Notes: generated by a model from the sequence alone, not told the origin. Counted from the stretch's first letter, positions 53,309 to 63,260 are shown. The stretch is 64,000 nt of DNA from Lachnospiraceae bacterium (GCA_029067085.1 JAIEFE010000014.1:182869-246868); one strand, 5' to 3'. A program made the numbers and translations.

Positions 53309-54305
53309 TCTCTTCTCCATAGTATGTCTTGTACCACTCCACAAATCGGCTAAGTCCCTCCTCGATGGAGGTGTCCGGCTTAAAATCATAGTCCCGCATC
53401 AGGTCGCCCACATCCGCATAGGTCTGATACACATCGCCGGGCTGCATGGGAAGATACTCCTTTTTCGCCTCCCTGCCCAGACACTTCTCCAGCGTTTCTA
53501 TAAAATCCATTAGCTTTACCGGCTTGTTATTTCCGATATTATACAGCTTGTAAAAAGCCCCCTTCTGATTCTCGGCCGGCGGATTACACAGAATATTTTC
53601 TATCCCCTTTACGATATCGTCGATATAAGTAAAATCACGATACATATCTCCCTGATTGTAGATCTGGATCGGCTCTTCGGCCATAATCTTTTTTGTGAAC
53701 TTGAAATAGGCCATATCCGGCCTGCCAAAAGGCCCGTAAACCGTAAAAAAGCGCAGTCCCGTTACGGGAATGTGATAAAGTTTGCTGTAGGCGTGCGCCA
53801 TCAGCTCATTTGACTTTTTGGTGGCAGCATAGAGGCTCACCGGCTCGTCCACCTTGTCCTCCGTAGAAAAAGGCACCTTGTCGTTGCCGCCGTAAACGGA
53901 GCTGGAAGAGGCATACACCAGATGCTCCACGGGAAAAAAGCGGCAGGCCTCCAGAATATGGAAAAACCCCATCATGTTAGATTCCATGTAGGCCGTCGGA
54001 TTGTCGATGCTGTAGCGCACTCCCGCCTGCGCTCCCAGATTCACCGCGATCTGAGGCTTGTGCTCCTGAAAGATACGAAACACATCCGCGTTGTCCGACA
54101 GATCCCCTTTTACAAAACTATAGTTGTCAAAAGTTTCCAGAATCGCCAGACGATCTTCCTTCAGCTTCACATCATAATAATCGTTCATATTGTCGAAGCC
54201 GATCACGCCCGCGCCCTGCTCCAGAAGCTTCTTCGACAGATGAAAGCCGATAAAGCCTGCACCCCCGGTGATCAGATATGTCTTAGAGGGATCAAATGCT
54301 CTCAT
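53301..54305 (-). CDS. UDP-glucuronate 4-epimerase
   Basis: This 334-residue short-chain dehydrogenase has NAD-binding GGAGFIGFHLSKKL, the NMNDYYDVKLKEDRL segment characteristic of UDP-glucuronate 4-epimerases, SSSSVYGG, catalytic SLYAATKKSNELM and TVYGPFGRPDMAYF. It interconverts UDP-glucuronate and UDP-galacturonate. The UDP-glucose dehydrogenase gene is immediately upstream, supplying its substrate. UDP-galactose-type epimerase is a less likely alternative. Confidence 0.9.
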   Translation of the reverse strand: MRAFDPSKTYLITGGAGFIGFHLSKKLLEQGAGVIGFDNMNDYYDVKLKEDRLAILETFDNYSFVKGDLSDNADVFRIFQEHKPQIAVNLGAQAGVRYSIDNPTAYMESNMMGFFHILEACRFFPVEHLVYASSSSVYGGNDKVPFSTEDKVDEPVSLYAATKKSNELMAHAYSKLYHIPVTGLRFFTVYGPFGRPDMAYFKFTKKIMAEEPIQIYNQGDMYRDFTYIDDIVKGIENILCNPPAENQKGAFYKLYNIGNNKPVKLMDFIETLEKCLGREAKKEYLPMQPGDVYQTYADVGDLMRDYDFKPDTSIEEGLSRFVEWYKTYYGEENG

Positions 54306-54326
54306 AGTCTCTTCCTTTCCGCTTGC

Positions 54327-55637
54327 TCATCGCCCAATGCTGTAATACTCGATTCCCTCCTCTTTCATCCGCTGCACATCGTAGACATTCCGCCCGTCAT
54401 AGACTAACGGGATCCGCATCCGCTCTTTAAAGGTCTCCGGAGCCAGTCCCCGGATCTGCTCCCACTCCGTAAAAATAAAACAGATATTCGCGTCCTGCAG
54501 AGCCTCCTCAGGTGTTTCCACATAAGTAATACTGCCTTTTCCGCTTACTCCCGCAGGATAGAATTTCTGAAAATTCTGAGCCGCCACCGGGTCATAGGCT
54601 GTAATCTGTGCTCCGTTTTCCAGAAGCAGTTCGACATTGTCCAGAGAAGGCGCCTCCCGCAGATCATCGGTCCCGGGCTTAAATGCCAATCCCAGTACCG
54701 CCACCTTCAATCCGTCGAAAGTGATCATACGCTTACAGGCTTTCTGGTAGAGTCTGGTTTTCTGGGCCGCGTTCACATCCACTGCCGCCTCCACAGTCTT
54801 TAACTGATAACCATACTGCCCTGCCAGATATTTAAGCGCCTTGGTGTCCTTTGGGAAACAACTGCCGCCATAGCCGATGCCGGCCTTTAAGAAATTCGCA
54901 CCGATCCTTGCATCATAGCTCATGCCCTCCGCCACTGCCTCGATATCCGCTCCCACCAGCTCACAGAGATTCGCAATATCATTCATATAGGAAATCTTTA
55001 ACGCCAGAAAATCGTTGCTGGCATATTTGATCATCTCCGCTGACCGCCTGTTCACCGAGACAATGGGCAGATCAAACGGCTCATAGATTTTCTTCAGAAG
55101 CGCTTCCGCCTCCCTGCTCTCCGTACCGATGATGATACGGGCGGCATGCAGCGTGTCACGCACCGCAGAGCCCTGCGCCAGAAACTCCGGATTGGAGGCT
55201 ACTTCCACCTTGACATCACGCTTTAAAAAATCATGAATGAACTGTTCCACCTTATCATTTGTCCCGACAGGTACCGTAGATTTTACCACAACCAGACAGT
55301 CCCGCTCCACGGACTCCGCAATCTGCCTTGAGACCGTCGCAATATAATTCAGGTTTGCGGAACCGTCCGGCTGTTCCGGCGTACCCACACCGATAAAGAT
55401 TGCATCCTTGTCCCGATAAGCCTCGGCATAGTCCGTAGTGTAATGAAGCCTTCCTGCAGCGTTGTTTTTCTGCATCAGCTCCTCCAGCCCCTCCTCATAG
55501 ATGGGACTCTCACCCGCCTCCATCCTCTTTACCTTGGCCTCATCCACATCCACACAGGTGACATCATGTCCCTTCTCCGCGAAGCAGACACCCGCCACCA
55601 GGCCTACATATCCTGTTCCCGCTACTGCTATTTTCAT
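54327..55637 (-). CDS. ugd: UDP-glucose 6-dehydrogenase
   Basis: This 436-residue enzyme oxidises UDP-glucose to UDP-glucuronate with NAD. It begins MKIAVAGTGYVGLVAGVCFA (dinucleotide-binding), then GVGTPEQPDGSANL and VKSTVPVGT. The catalytic cysteine lies in GIGYGGSCFPKDTKAL near residue 256, and GLAFKPGTDDLREAPS near 320. The length is standard. It is followed by the epimerase that uses its product. Confidence 0.96.
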   Translation of the reverse strand: MKIAVAGTGYVGLVAGVCFAEKGHDVTCVDVDEAKVKRMEAGESPIYEEGLEELMQKNNAAGRLHYTTDYAEAYRDKDAIFIGVGTPEQPDGSANLNYIATVSRQIAESVERDCLVVVKSTVPVGTNDKVEQFIHDFLKRDVKVEVASNPEFLAQGSAVRDTLHAARIIIGTESREAEALLKKIYEPFDLPIVSVNRRSAEMIKYASNDFLALKISYMNDIANLCELVGADIEAVAEGMSYDARIGANFLKAGIGYGGSCFPKDTKALKYLAGQYGYQLKTVEAAVDVNAAQKTRLYQKACKRMITFDGLKVAVLGLAFKPGTDDLREAPSLDNVELLLENGAQITAYDPVAAQNFQKFYPAGVSGKGSITYVETPEEALQDANICFIFTEWEQIRGLAPETFKERMRIPLVYDGRNVYDVQRMKEEGIEYYSIGR

Positions 55638-55717
55638 TCTATTTCACCATTTCCTCTTATTTTGTTCTATCATTTTGTCCCGGCATTTCCATATCTTACA
55701 TTTTACATGGATGCCCT

Positions 55718-56599
55718 CTAAAAAGCAAGTGACCACCACAGATACAGAATCCCGGCCGGCACTCTGCAAAGATACCACAGAAACTTCTCCCCTGTCCTCT
55801 TTTTCAGCTCCCGTGCAGGGAGTTTTCCGAATGCTCCGTAAATCTGATAGAGCAGCATCATCTTCACCTTCACCTTGGCACAGATCGAGCGATCGTTTAA
55901 ATAAATCTCAGACCGCAGCACCATGCCGCGGGGGGAATGGATCTTCATCCGTCTTCCGCTCTTTGTCAGACCTCCCTCCAGATAATCACAAAAATAAATA
56001 TTCTGATTGATATGCACCATCTGATAAGGACCGGACATCTGCATCCACACCACATCCTCCGGCAGGAATTTTTCTCCCGCAAAAACCGGAAACGGATACT
56101 GTTTCAGAATCTCCGTATAGAACACTTCCGCCTTATCGCCGCCGATACCGCCGTTGATCCGCACTTCAGCGTAGGAACCGATCAGCTCGTCCGTGGGAAA
56201 GTAGGCCGTATTTACTCTGCCGTCCCCGTGACATCTCAGAAAACTGTAACCGCACAACCCCGATGTACCTCTATATTTTTCATGGTACGCAAGAATCGTT
56301 TCTACAGCATTCTCGGGCAGATAATCGTCACTGTCCACGATAAAGGTGAGCTCTGAAGCAATTTCCTGAATCCCCCGGTTTAAGGCAGTATGTTTTCCCG
56401 CGTTTTCCTGCTTTATATAACGTATATCCGTTTTCCCGCCGGAAAAGGACGTTATCAGTTCTCCTGTTCCGTCCTCACTGCCGTCATCCACCACCAGCCA
56501 GCAAAAATCTCTGTTTGTCTGCGCTTCCAGACTCTCATATAGTCTGGTCAGATAGTCAGCCCTGTTATAGGCGGGCGTTAGAATCGTCACTCTACTCAT
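55718..56599 (-). CDS. GT2 family glycosyltransferase
   Basis: This 293-residue protein has one GT2 domain: RVTILTPAYNRADYL, LVVDDGSEDGT, FIVDSDDYLP with the DxD, and FAGEKFLPEDVVWM. A C-terminal hydrophobic stretch (LPARELKKRTGEKFLWYLCR) may touch the membrane. I chose ATG 56599, which overlaps the preceding stop; GGAGG is 12 bases upstream. The longer frame to 56671 lies in the GT4 gene. Specificity is unknown. Confidence 0.88.
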   Translation of the reverse strand: MSRVTILTPAYNRADYLTRLYESLEAQTNRDFCWLVVDDGSEDGTGELITSFSGGKTDIRYIKQENAGKHTALNRGIQEIASELTFIVDSDDYLPENAVETILAYHEKYRGTSGLCGYSFLRCHGDGRVNTAYFPTDELIGSYAEVRINGGIGGDKAEVFYTEILKQYPFPVFAGEKFLPEDVVWMQMSGPYQMVHINQNIYFCDYLEGGLTKSGRRMKIHSPRGMVLRSEIYLNDRSICAKVKVKMMLLYQIYGAFGKLPARELKKRTGEKFLWYLCRVPAGILYLWWSLAF

Positions 56600-57656
56600 A
56601 AATGTTTGCCGCCTCCAAAAATAGTTGCGCGATCTTGTCAAGAGAGTACTTTTCCCGCACCTTCGCACCATTGACGGAAAGGCGTTCCATCAGGACATCA
56701 TCCTGTGCCACCTTTAGCATCGCTTCCGCCATTGCTCCGCGATCTCTCACCGGCACCAGCAGGCCGCTCAAGCCATCCTCTATATAAACCCTGGCGCCGC
56801 CGATGGGACAGTCCGTACAAATCGCAGGAATTCCCATAGCCAGCGCTTCCAGCATGGAATTTGATATCCCCTCATAATCCGAGGGAAGCACAAACATACG
56901 GCTGTCTACGATTTCTTCCTTGACCCGTCTGGTAAAACCATGCCATACAACGCTATCTGCAATTCCAAGCTCTTCGGCATAAGCCCTCAGTTTCTCTTCC
57001 AGCTCACCCTCTCCGTAGATATGCAGCTCGTAATCCTCTCTCTGTTTTCGAAAATCTGCAAAGGCCTCCAAGAGCAGCGCATGATTTTTCTCACCGTGCA
57101 GCCTGCCTACCGCCACGATCTTTTTGGCCCGTTCTCCCTCGTACCGCAGCGGAATACTTGCATCAACGGGATTGGGAATGATCACTGCCTTCTTTGCAAT
57201 ATCTTTCGGAAAATAGCTGATCCCATCCGCTGTCTGAAAGGTGATCACGTCGGCGCGCCGGTAAGCCCAGTTACGCAGTCCTCTCGTACTCCTGCTGCAG
57301 CTCTCAGGGTTACTGCGCTCCGCCACCAGCATGGGTCTTTTCATCCCGATGGTCGCAATGGCCGAAAACAGCGCTCCCATAACCGCAAAAGCAAAAATAT
57401 GGCAGTCCGGATTTTCTTTAAAATACCGACGCATATCCCTAAGCCGTCTGCCCCAGATCAGAGGATTGCCGCCTGACTGCCTGCCAACCGAAAAATCCTC
57501 CACCCGCTCGTCCAGTTCATAGGCATGTTCGTAACCTGCAAACTGCATGATCGCCACCTGATAGCCGCGTTTCACATACTCACCGCTCAGAAGGGAAATG
57601 ACCCGCTCCGTCCCGCCGCCTGTCATATTCGGAATAATAAATACGATCTTTTTCAT
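56592..57656 (-). CDS. GT4 family glycosyltransferase (GT-B fold)
   Basis: This 354-residue protein has an N-terminal PNMTGGGTERVISLL loop, KKIVAVGRLHGEKNH in the linker and the C-terminal donor-binding region PSDYEGISNSMLEALAMGIPAIC with the E-x7-E motif. These are typical of GT4 retaining transferases. It is the first gene of the uronic-acid operon, after a good promoter. The sugar is unknown. Confidence 0.93.
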   Translation of the reverse strand: MKKIVFIIPNMTGGGTERVISLLSGEYVKRGYQVAIMQFAGYEHAYELDERVEDFSVGRQSGGNPLIWGRRLRDMRRYFKENPDCHIFAFAVMGALFSAIATIGMKRPMLVAERSNPESCSRSTRGLRNWAYRRADVITFQTADGISYFPKDIAKKAVIIPNPVDASIPLRYEGERAKKIVAVGRLHGEKNHALLLEAFADFRKQREDYELHIYGEGELEEKLRAYAEELGIADSVVWHGFTRRVKEEIVDSRMFVLPSDYEGISNSMLEALAMGIPAICTDCPIGGARVYIEDGLSGLLVPVRDRGAMAEAMLKVAQDDVLMERLSVNGAKVREKYSLDKIAQLFLEAANIYE

Positions 57657-57741
57657 ATTCTCTTCTTACAGATAGACGCAGCCCTCTCTTTCAGTCGCCG
57701 TCGTCCACTTCACCCCGCTTTTTCTTACTTTTCCTAAAATC

Positions 57742-57770
57742 ATTCTACCCTGTTTTCTCATAAAATACAA
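57742..57770 (-). promoter_or_regulatory. Promoter of the GT4-ugd operon
   Basis: On the minus strand TTGTAT (57770-57765) and TAGAAT (57747-57742) are 17 bases apart. The promoter is about 85 bases before the GT4 start. One XRE-type palindrome lies about 22 bases upstream of the -35. The gene-free stretch 57657-57960 holds this promoter and two palindromes. Confidence 0.6.
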
Positions 57771-57791
57771 TATAAGTCCTTTTCTCCGGAT

Positions 57792-57806
57792 ACAACAATC
57801 TGTTGT
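57792..57806. promoter_or_regulatory. Operator-like palindrome, site 1
   Basis: ACAACAATCTGTTGT is an inverted repeat of ACAACA-ATC-TGTTGT, perfect in the arms. With site 2 it forms a pair whose centres are 54 bases apart, close to five helical turns, in the divergent region beside an XRE regulator. Confidence 0.6.
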
Positions 57807-57845
57807 CGATTTGATCATTGTATTTCAGTTGGTGTATTTCTTACT

Positions 57846-57860
57846 ACAACTATTTGTTGT
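57846..57860. promoter_or_regulatory. Operator-like palindrome, site 2
   Basis: ACAACTATTTGTTGT is an inverted repeat with ACAAC/GTTGT arms, nearly the same as site 1. It lies about 100 bases before the XRE start and is a probable binding site for that regulator. Confidence 0.6.
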
Positions 57861-57960
57861 GTGATAGCATTTAGAACAACGAAATCACCAATACTGATAG
57901 AGTGATCTCAAATCAAACTAAGAACGTTCCATGGAGAAGCAGAAGGGAGTTCGAAGACAG

Positions 57961-58314
57961 ATGAAGGAACTTCGCACGATCATCAGAGACCTGCGGGAAG
58001 ACAAGGATATCAAGCAAAAGACCATCGCTGAATATCTGGGCGTATCGCAGCAATCCTACTCAAACTATGAGAACGGCCACCGTGAAATTCCTATCTGGGC
58101 CGTGACAAAACTCGCAAAATATTATCAGGTCAGTATCGACTATCTGCTCGGCGCAGAACAGGGCTATGCAGGCAATACGAATCTGAGCGGAAAATATGTG
58201 GGTGATATTACTTTGCATGACGTCGTGTACGATATCCAGAAACTGAATCCGCAAAACAGACGGGATTTGCTCAAATACATCAAATTTTTGAAACAATCAG
58301 ATCAGGAAACCTAA
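57961..58314 (+). CDS. XRE-family transcriptional regulator
   Basis: This 117-residue protein has a helix-turn-helix of Cro/C1 type at residues 3-60: LREDKDIKQKTIAEYLGV, then SQQSYSNYENGHREIP and LAKYYQVSIDYLLG. A short C-terminal tail (about 70-117) may dimerise. ATG 57961 follows GGGAG at rather long spacing; ATG 57931 is in frame but has no site. Palindromes upstream suggest that it controls itself and perhaps the divergent GT4-ugd operon. A terminator follows directly. Confidence 0.88.
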   Translation: MKELRTIIRDLREDKDIKQKTIAEYLGVSQQSYSNYENGHREIPIWAVTKLAKYYQVSIDYLLGAEQGYAGNTNLSGKYVGDITLHDVVYDIQKLNPQNRRDLLKYIKFLKQSDQET

Positions 58315-58317
58315 AAC

Positions 58318-58344
58318 AAACAGCAGCCAAAACGGCTGCTGTTT
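58318..58344. terminator. Bidirectional intrinsic terminator
   Basis: AAACAGCAGCC-aaaac-GGCTGCTGTTT forms an 11-base stem between the convergent XRE and glucosaminidase genes, with a T-run (or A-run on the other strand) at its base. Confidence 0.8.
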
Positions 58345-58352
58345 GCTAATTG

Positions 58353-61300
58353 CTACCACCACAGCTTCTTTGCCCCGATGGTATAGGTGACAGTCTTTTC
58401 CCCTCCGTAGTTTCCGATACCCCGCAGAGTCACTTTCGCTTTTCCCTTTTTTGTATGGTTGGTATAACTTTCATTCTCTATGATATAGTCCTTCCCTAAA
58501 ACCAGCGGTTCCGCTGTACCGTTCACAGTCAGGGTCAGGTCCTCCGCCGTCAGAAAGACAGGGCGGCCATCCTGATAAGACTTCGCACTTACCTTTACCT
58601 TCACTTTCGTAAAATCCGCTGCCACAATCCGATAGACCGCTGAACACTCTGCATCTCCCGATCCTTGATATAGTCCTGTTCCCTTTGCCGTTACGCGGAT
58701 CGCAGTTCCTGCCTGCGGAATGTCCTCCTCTCCCACCGGATCGCCATTCTTTCTCCGAACCGTTTCTCCACTCGAAAGTTTTACTTCGATATCCTCGATC
58801 CCCTCGGCAGCATAATAAGTGTATTCCAGATTTTTATCGTAATCTCTTCCGGCCACCAATGTCTTGCCGCTCACATCCCGCAGCACCGCCTTCGTCCTAT
58901 AGGCAGCTTTATTCTCCCGGTATACCACGTCCTTCAACATCATGGTGACTTTATCCTTCATCCTGCCATCCGTGATCTCAAAGGTTCCGGTAAGTTTCCC
59001 TTTAAAATTTCCCTTACCGGTAATCGTAAATGCCGGCAGCTTATTCTCCTCCATCTCCGCCGTTGTCAGCGCGTTATTGTTCCTATAACTGATGCTGTAG
59101 TCCCTGCCGGGTGTAAGCGTCTGCCCGCGGAAAGACAGAAGGACTATCGGCTTGCTGCCGCCTTTCACATAGGGCGTGCTGATTCCATGGATATTGATTC
59201 CGTCGAAGCCTGCCGGCTTGCTCATTTCCGGCTCATCCTGCGTATAATAGGAGACTGTAATATCCTGTCCGTTTCCCACCCGCTCCGGCTTAAATTCGCA
59301 GGGCAGGATCCGATAGCTCTTCTTAAGCTGTCCGCTGTACTCATTGATCCCCTTAAAAACGATGGTGGCTGTTCCCGCTTTCACTTCACCTTTTTTCGCC
59401 GCGCCCGCATAAGATACCACATAGTCGCCGTCAATACCATTCGTACTTTCCACAAGAACACGGTCATCAATCGTCAGCCTGTATGCCCCGGAGGTTTGCA
59501 GCACCTCCTGATAACTCCTTTCGTATGCCGCGCTCTCTGTACCCAGACTCTGATCCATCGGCACATACTGTTTGTTTTCCAATCCCTCCACCTTCGCCCT
59601 GGTGATGGAAGTTCCCACGATCTGATAGGTCACGCTCTTGCTGCCGATATAACCGCTGCCATCCACAGCCGTGAGTGTGACCGTCGCCTTACCAATACTC
59701 TGATCATTGCTGTAGGCAACAGTGTAATCCCGCTCTTCCACAAGCGGCTCTTTTTTATAAGTCACTTCCAGAGAAGCGGGTCTGATACCGCCCTCCTTTT
59801 TCATCTGCTCATTGCTGTAGCTTAGCTTCGGAATTGCCGACACACTGACCTTGCTGAGAAGCACCTCTTTCGTGATGTTTTCAAAGACCGTGAGCTTTCC
59901 CGTATAGCCGCCTTTTCCCGTGATCACGACGGGATGGATACCCGGCGTTTGATAAGCGCCTTTTTCCTCCAACGGATACGTCACTGTATAATCCGCATTT
60001 CTTATCAGTTTTTCCCCGTTTCGGTATACGGTCGGCACGCCCTTAATGGTCCTGCCATTGTATGCCGCAATGATATCGTCCGCCGTGATATCCGTATCTG
60101 TCAGTGCCTTAGGAATAATATGGAAGGTCACCTGCTGTGTTCCGGTGTAGTTGCCCTTTCCCTTGACAGTGATAGTGGGCATGGGCTTCCCTTCCTGATT
60201 GACATTTTTATTATTTTTATAGGAAACAGTATAATCCCTGCCCTCCACGAGTTCAAAACATTCTTTATCCTCCGCCGTGAGCAGTTCTCCTTCTGTGTTG
60301 ATCGTACCGTCATAGACCTGCAGCTTGGGCTTGATCGCACTGCCGGTATAGATCTGATCGCCAATGGGAAGAACATAAAAACCATCTCCCCGTTTCACAT
60401 AATAAGGATACAGTATGATGTTCTTTTCATGAACCGGAGTGTTCTCGTCAAATCTGCTTCCCGTCCCGTTCCTGCCTGTATACCAGCCGATAAAAACGCT
60501 GCCTGACGGCGCTTCATCCAGCAAATTCTCTTTCTCCCGTATCGTCTCCTCTGACAATGTGCCGCCATAGGACAATAATTCCGTGCCCAACACATTACCA
60601 TCCTGTCCCATAAACGTAACGGTACATCTTTCCAACACGATCGTATAGCTTGCTTCATAGCCCTTCTCGCAGCCGGCCATCTTCGCTGTGATGAGTGCCG
60701 TGTTTCTCTCCGGATCTTCACCCACCGCTGTCACTTTACCGTTTTTCACCACGGCAACCTTCTCATCAGAACTGCTCCAGCTCACCCGGGTATCTGAAGT
60801 GGTATCCTTGGGCCAGTATTCCGCTGACAGATTGATACTCTGCCCCGCAAACAATGTGGTTCGGTCCACCGGATCCGTTTCCTGCGCGTTCCGATTCGTC
60901 ACTACCAGACGATAAATGGGCGCGCTAACATACACCTTGCAGGACGCCGTCTTATTGCCCGCCTTGGAGGCTTTTGCGGTGATCGTCACTTCCCCCGTAC
61001 CGACAGCGCTTACCACCGCATTGGAGGAATCCTCTGCATCCGCCTTGACTGTAGCAATCTTTATGTCAGAAGATGTCCACGTAATACTCTTATCTGCCGT
61101 GGTGTCCGCAGGATCAAAAGATACCCGCAATACGGCAGTCGCTGTATTTTCCGCTTTTTCTGCTTCACTCAGTCCCGTCGTATCCGCTACCACGGTGTCC
61201 GGTCTGCGCAGCCGGATCTCAGCCTTATCCAGAGAAATACTCTGCAGCGGAATCTTTACTGTCACTTTACAGGAAACCTCCACCTCCCGATAGACCGCCG

Positions 61301-63260
61301 TGATCACTGCCTCGCCTTTATCCTCTGCTTTGACCAATCCATTTTCTACCGTCGCCACGGAAAGATCGCTGCTCTTCCATGCCGCTTCGCTGCCGTTCAG
61401 CGCAACACCGTCTGCAGACAAGATCAACTGCTGCGTCTCGCCCCTATCCATCGTCAAACTTGTCTTATTCAGACTCAGCGCCGGATAATACTGTTCATTC
61501 GGCATATTGTCGTAGACCGGAATCTTGAAAACAAAGGCACTGTTCAAAGAGCCTGCATTACTGTACATTTTCCTGGTGCTTGTGGATTCGCCGGCAGGCG
61601 CCTGGATATTCTGCATGTATTGATGATTATAAACACCGTAAGGACTGTTTTTATCCACATTGAATTTTTCAAGATAAATCGTATCCTGATATTTCAGAAT
61701 ATAATTATTCCCGATCGTGGCCGCGCCGCCCTCCAGAGATTTATAGCGGGTATTCCATCCCTTACTCTTAGCGTATTCCAGACCTTTTCTGATCTTCTCC
61801 GCCGTGGAGGAGCCATTGACGCCTACATTGAAATAATTATAATAACCCTCATATCCTGCATAAGTGCCGGAGATCAATCCGGATGTGCCCTGCCCCTGCT
61901 CCTGATAAACACGGGCTGCCAGATGAATCGGGCTGAGTTTTCTGCCGCTGCCGATCTCGTAAAATGCCCTCGCATAGGTACGCCCCTTTGTATCATCCGA
62001 AAGCGTTCCCTTCATAAAGGTGCCGTTCAGGAAGCCCTGCACTGCGGATTCGGTGTGATATGAGCTGTTAAAGGTCAGCTGTTCAAACTGAAAAATATAG
62101 CTTTCCGTCAAAAAATTTCGGGGATCCATATGATAGGATACCGCCGGTTTTGTCGCATAATACCAGCCGCTCTCGGTGGGACAGGCATCACCTACCCATC
62201 CCTTGGAAGCATTGCTGTCCGTCTTCTGGATCAGGCTCTTGGCTCCCATCTCGCTGGATACTGCCGTATTAAAATCAAGCCCTGTTTTCATGGGTACAAA
62301 GGTCCAGTTCGGGTGCGCACTCTTCAGACTTCTGAGAGCATCCTGATAAGCTCCCGGAAAGGCGGAGACATCGGAAGTGTCGGCCGCATACGTAGAAAAT
62401 ATAGACTGCGCCGCCATGCCGTAGGCAGTGCTCTCATATTCATCCGCTCCCAATGTCAGGATCGGAAACAGATATTTCTCCTCCCACGCAAGCCAGTCCT
62501 CATCAGAATAAGCCAGATAACCGCTCTGCACATATCCCGTGCCCTCGGTACCATCCAGCCAGTACTGCGCCTGATACCAGACGTCATTCTCCGTGATCGT
62601 CACGGCATTGATATACAGGGTCTGTCCGATTTCCAACGTCGCTTTGACCGCACTGTTTTCATCAGCCTTTTTGCGAAAACCGTATTGATCCGTATGATAA
62701 AGAAGCGCCATCAAAGGTTTCTCCGACAGCAATTCCTCAAAAGCCGCTTCCGCTTCTTTGATCAGCGCCTGCCGCTCCGCGTCCAAATTATTTTCCGAAA
62801 TAGTTTCCGATGTATTTTCCGAGATCGTATCCAGTGTATTCTCAGAGATCTGCTCCGGCTCCTCTTCGCTGTCTTCCTCCGGCTTCTCTTCGGATACGGG
62901 TGTGTCTGTTCCCTCTTCCGGGTCTTTCACATCTCCCTCATCCGCAGACACACCATCTCCGGACTCCGACTCTGCATTCTCATTCCGGTCAGACTCTTCA
63001 TCATTCGGATCGCCGTTTTCTCCTCCGCCTGCAGATACTCCATCCCCTGACTCTGATTCCCCGGCTTCCTCCTGATCGGAAGCTCCCTCATTCAGGAAAT
63101 CATCCTCTGTCGCCCCTTCCCTGTCTTCCGCTGCCGCTGGCTCCGCAGCCCACACTGTCATGGAAATATTTTCCAGGCAAAGTGCTATACAGAGTATTAT
63201 TGTCAAAAATCCGAGGCTTCTTTTTCTCAGCTTGCTATTTAAGTTTCCTATCTCTAACAC
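58353..63260 (-). CDS. Large secreted glucosaminidase with Ig-like and other repeats
   Basis: This 1,635-residue surface protein has a signal peptide (residues 10-40, likely cut after TVWA), an acidic Ser/Glu-rich region (about 45-190) with repeated ESGDGVSA and SENT units, an SH3-like part (about 200-260) and a glucosaminidase domain (about 320-540, with SPIHLAARVYQEQ holding the probable catalytic Glu). Ig-like Big2 domains follow (about 590-880), then an InlB-type repeat near 882-950 (VTFMGQDGNVL, GWYTGRNGTGS) and many GKGNYTGT-type repeats to the end. It probably hydrolyses peptidoglycan and sits on the cell surface; no LPxTG or SLH motif is seen. I chose GTG 63260, four bases after GGAGGAG; the frame is open to 63368 but those 36 residues lack a site. 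Confidence 0.88.
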   Translation of the reverse strand: MLEIGNLNSKLRKRSLGFLTIILCIALCLENISMTVWAAEPAAAEDREGATEDDFLNEGASDQEEAGESESGDGVSAGGGENGDPNDEESDRNENAESESGDGVSADEGDVKDPEEGTDTPVSEEKPEEDSEEEPEQISENTLDTISENTSETISENNLDAERQALIKEAEAAFEELLSEKPLMALLYHTDQYGFRKKADENSAVKATLEIGQTLYINAVTITENDVWYQAQYWLDGTEGTGYVQSGYLAYSDEDWLAWEEKYLFPILTLGADEYESTAYGMAAQSIFSTYAADTSDVSAFPGAYQDALRSLKSAHPNWTFVPMKTGLDFNTAVSSEMGAKSLIQKTDSNASKGWVGDACPTESGWYYATKPAVSYHMDPRNFLTESYIFQFEQLTFNSSYHTESAVQGFLNGTFMKGTLSDDTKGRTYARAFYEIGSGRKLSPIHLAARVYQEQGQGTSGLISGTYAGYEGYYNYFNVGVNGSSTAEKIRKGLEYAKSKGWNTRYKSLEGGAATIGNNYILKYQDTIYLEKFNVDKNSPYGVYNHQYMQNIQAPAGESTSTRKMYSNAGSLNSAFVFKIPVYDNMPNEQYYPALSLNKTSLTMDRGETQQLILSADGVALNGSEAAWKSSDLSVATVENGLVKAEDKGEAVITAVYREVEVSCKVTVKIPLQSISLDKAEIRLRRPDTVVADTTGLSEAEKAENTATAVLRVSFDPADTTADKSITWTSSDIKIATVKADAEDSSNAVVSAVGTGEVTITAKASKAGNKTASCKVYVSAPIYRLVVTNRNAQETDPVDRTTLFAGQSINLSAEYWPKDTTSDTRVSWSSSDEKVAVVKNGKVTAVGEDPERNTALITAKMAGCEKGYEASYTIVLERCTVTFMGQDGNVLGTELLSYGGTLSEETIREKENLLDEAPSGSVFIGWYTGRNGTGSRFDENTPVHEKNIILYPYYVKRGDGFYVLPIGDQIYTGSAIKPKLQVYDGTINTEGELLTAEDKECFELVEGRDYTVSYKNNKNVNQEGKPMPTITVKGKGNYTGTQQVTFHIIPKALTDTDITADDIIAAYNGRTIKGVPTVYRNGEKLIRNADYTVTYPLEEKGAYQTPGIHPVVITGKGGYTGKLTVFENITKEVLLSKVSVSAIPKLSYSNEQMKKEGGIRPASLEVTYKKEPLVEERDYTVAYSNDQSIGKATVTLTAVDGSGYIGSKSVTYQIVGTSITRAKVEGLENKQYVPMDQSLGTESAAYERSYQEVLQTSGAYRLTIDDRVLVESTNGIDGDYVVSYAGAAKKGEVKAGTATIVFKGINEYSGQLKKSYRILPCEFKPERVGNGQDITVSYYTQDEPEMSKPAGFDGINIHGISTPYVKGGSKPIVLLSFRGQTLTPGRDYSISYRNNNALTTAEMEENKLPAFTITGKGNFKGKLTGTFEITDGRMKDKVTMMLKDVVYRENKAAYRTKAVLRDVSGKTLVAGRDYDKNLEYTYYAAEGIEDIEVKLSSGETVRRKNGDPVGEEDIPQAGTAIRVTAKGTGLYQGSGDAECSAVYRIVAADFTKVKVKVSAKSYQDGRPVFLTAEDLTLTVNGTAEPLVLGKDYIIENESYTNHTKKGKAKVTLRGIGNYGGEKTVTYTIGAKKLWW

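Noticed and set aside
62130..63050. 306-codon plus-strand frame
   Set aside because: It is a shadow of the glucosaminidase gene; basic, low-quality composition and no start signals.
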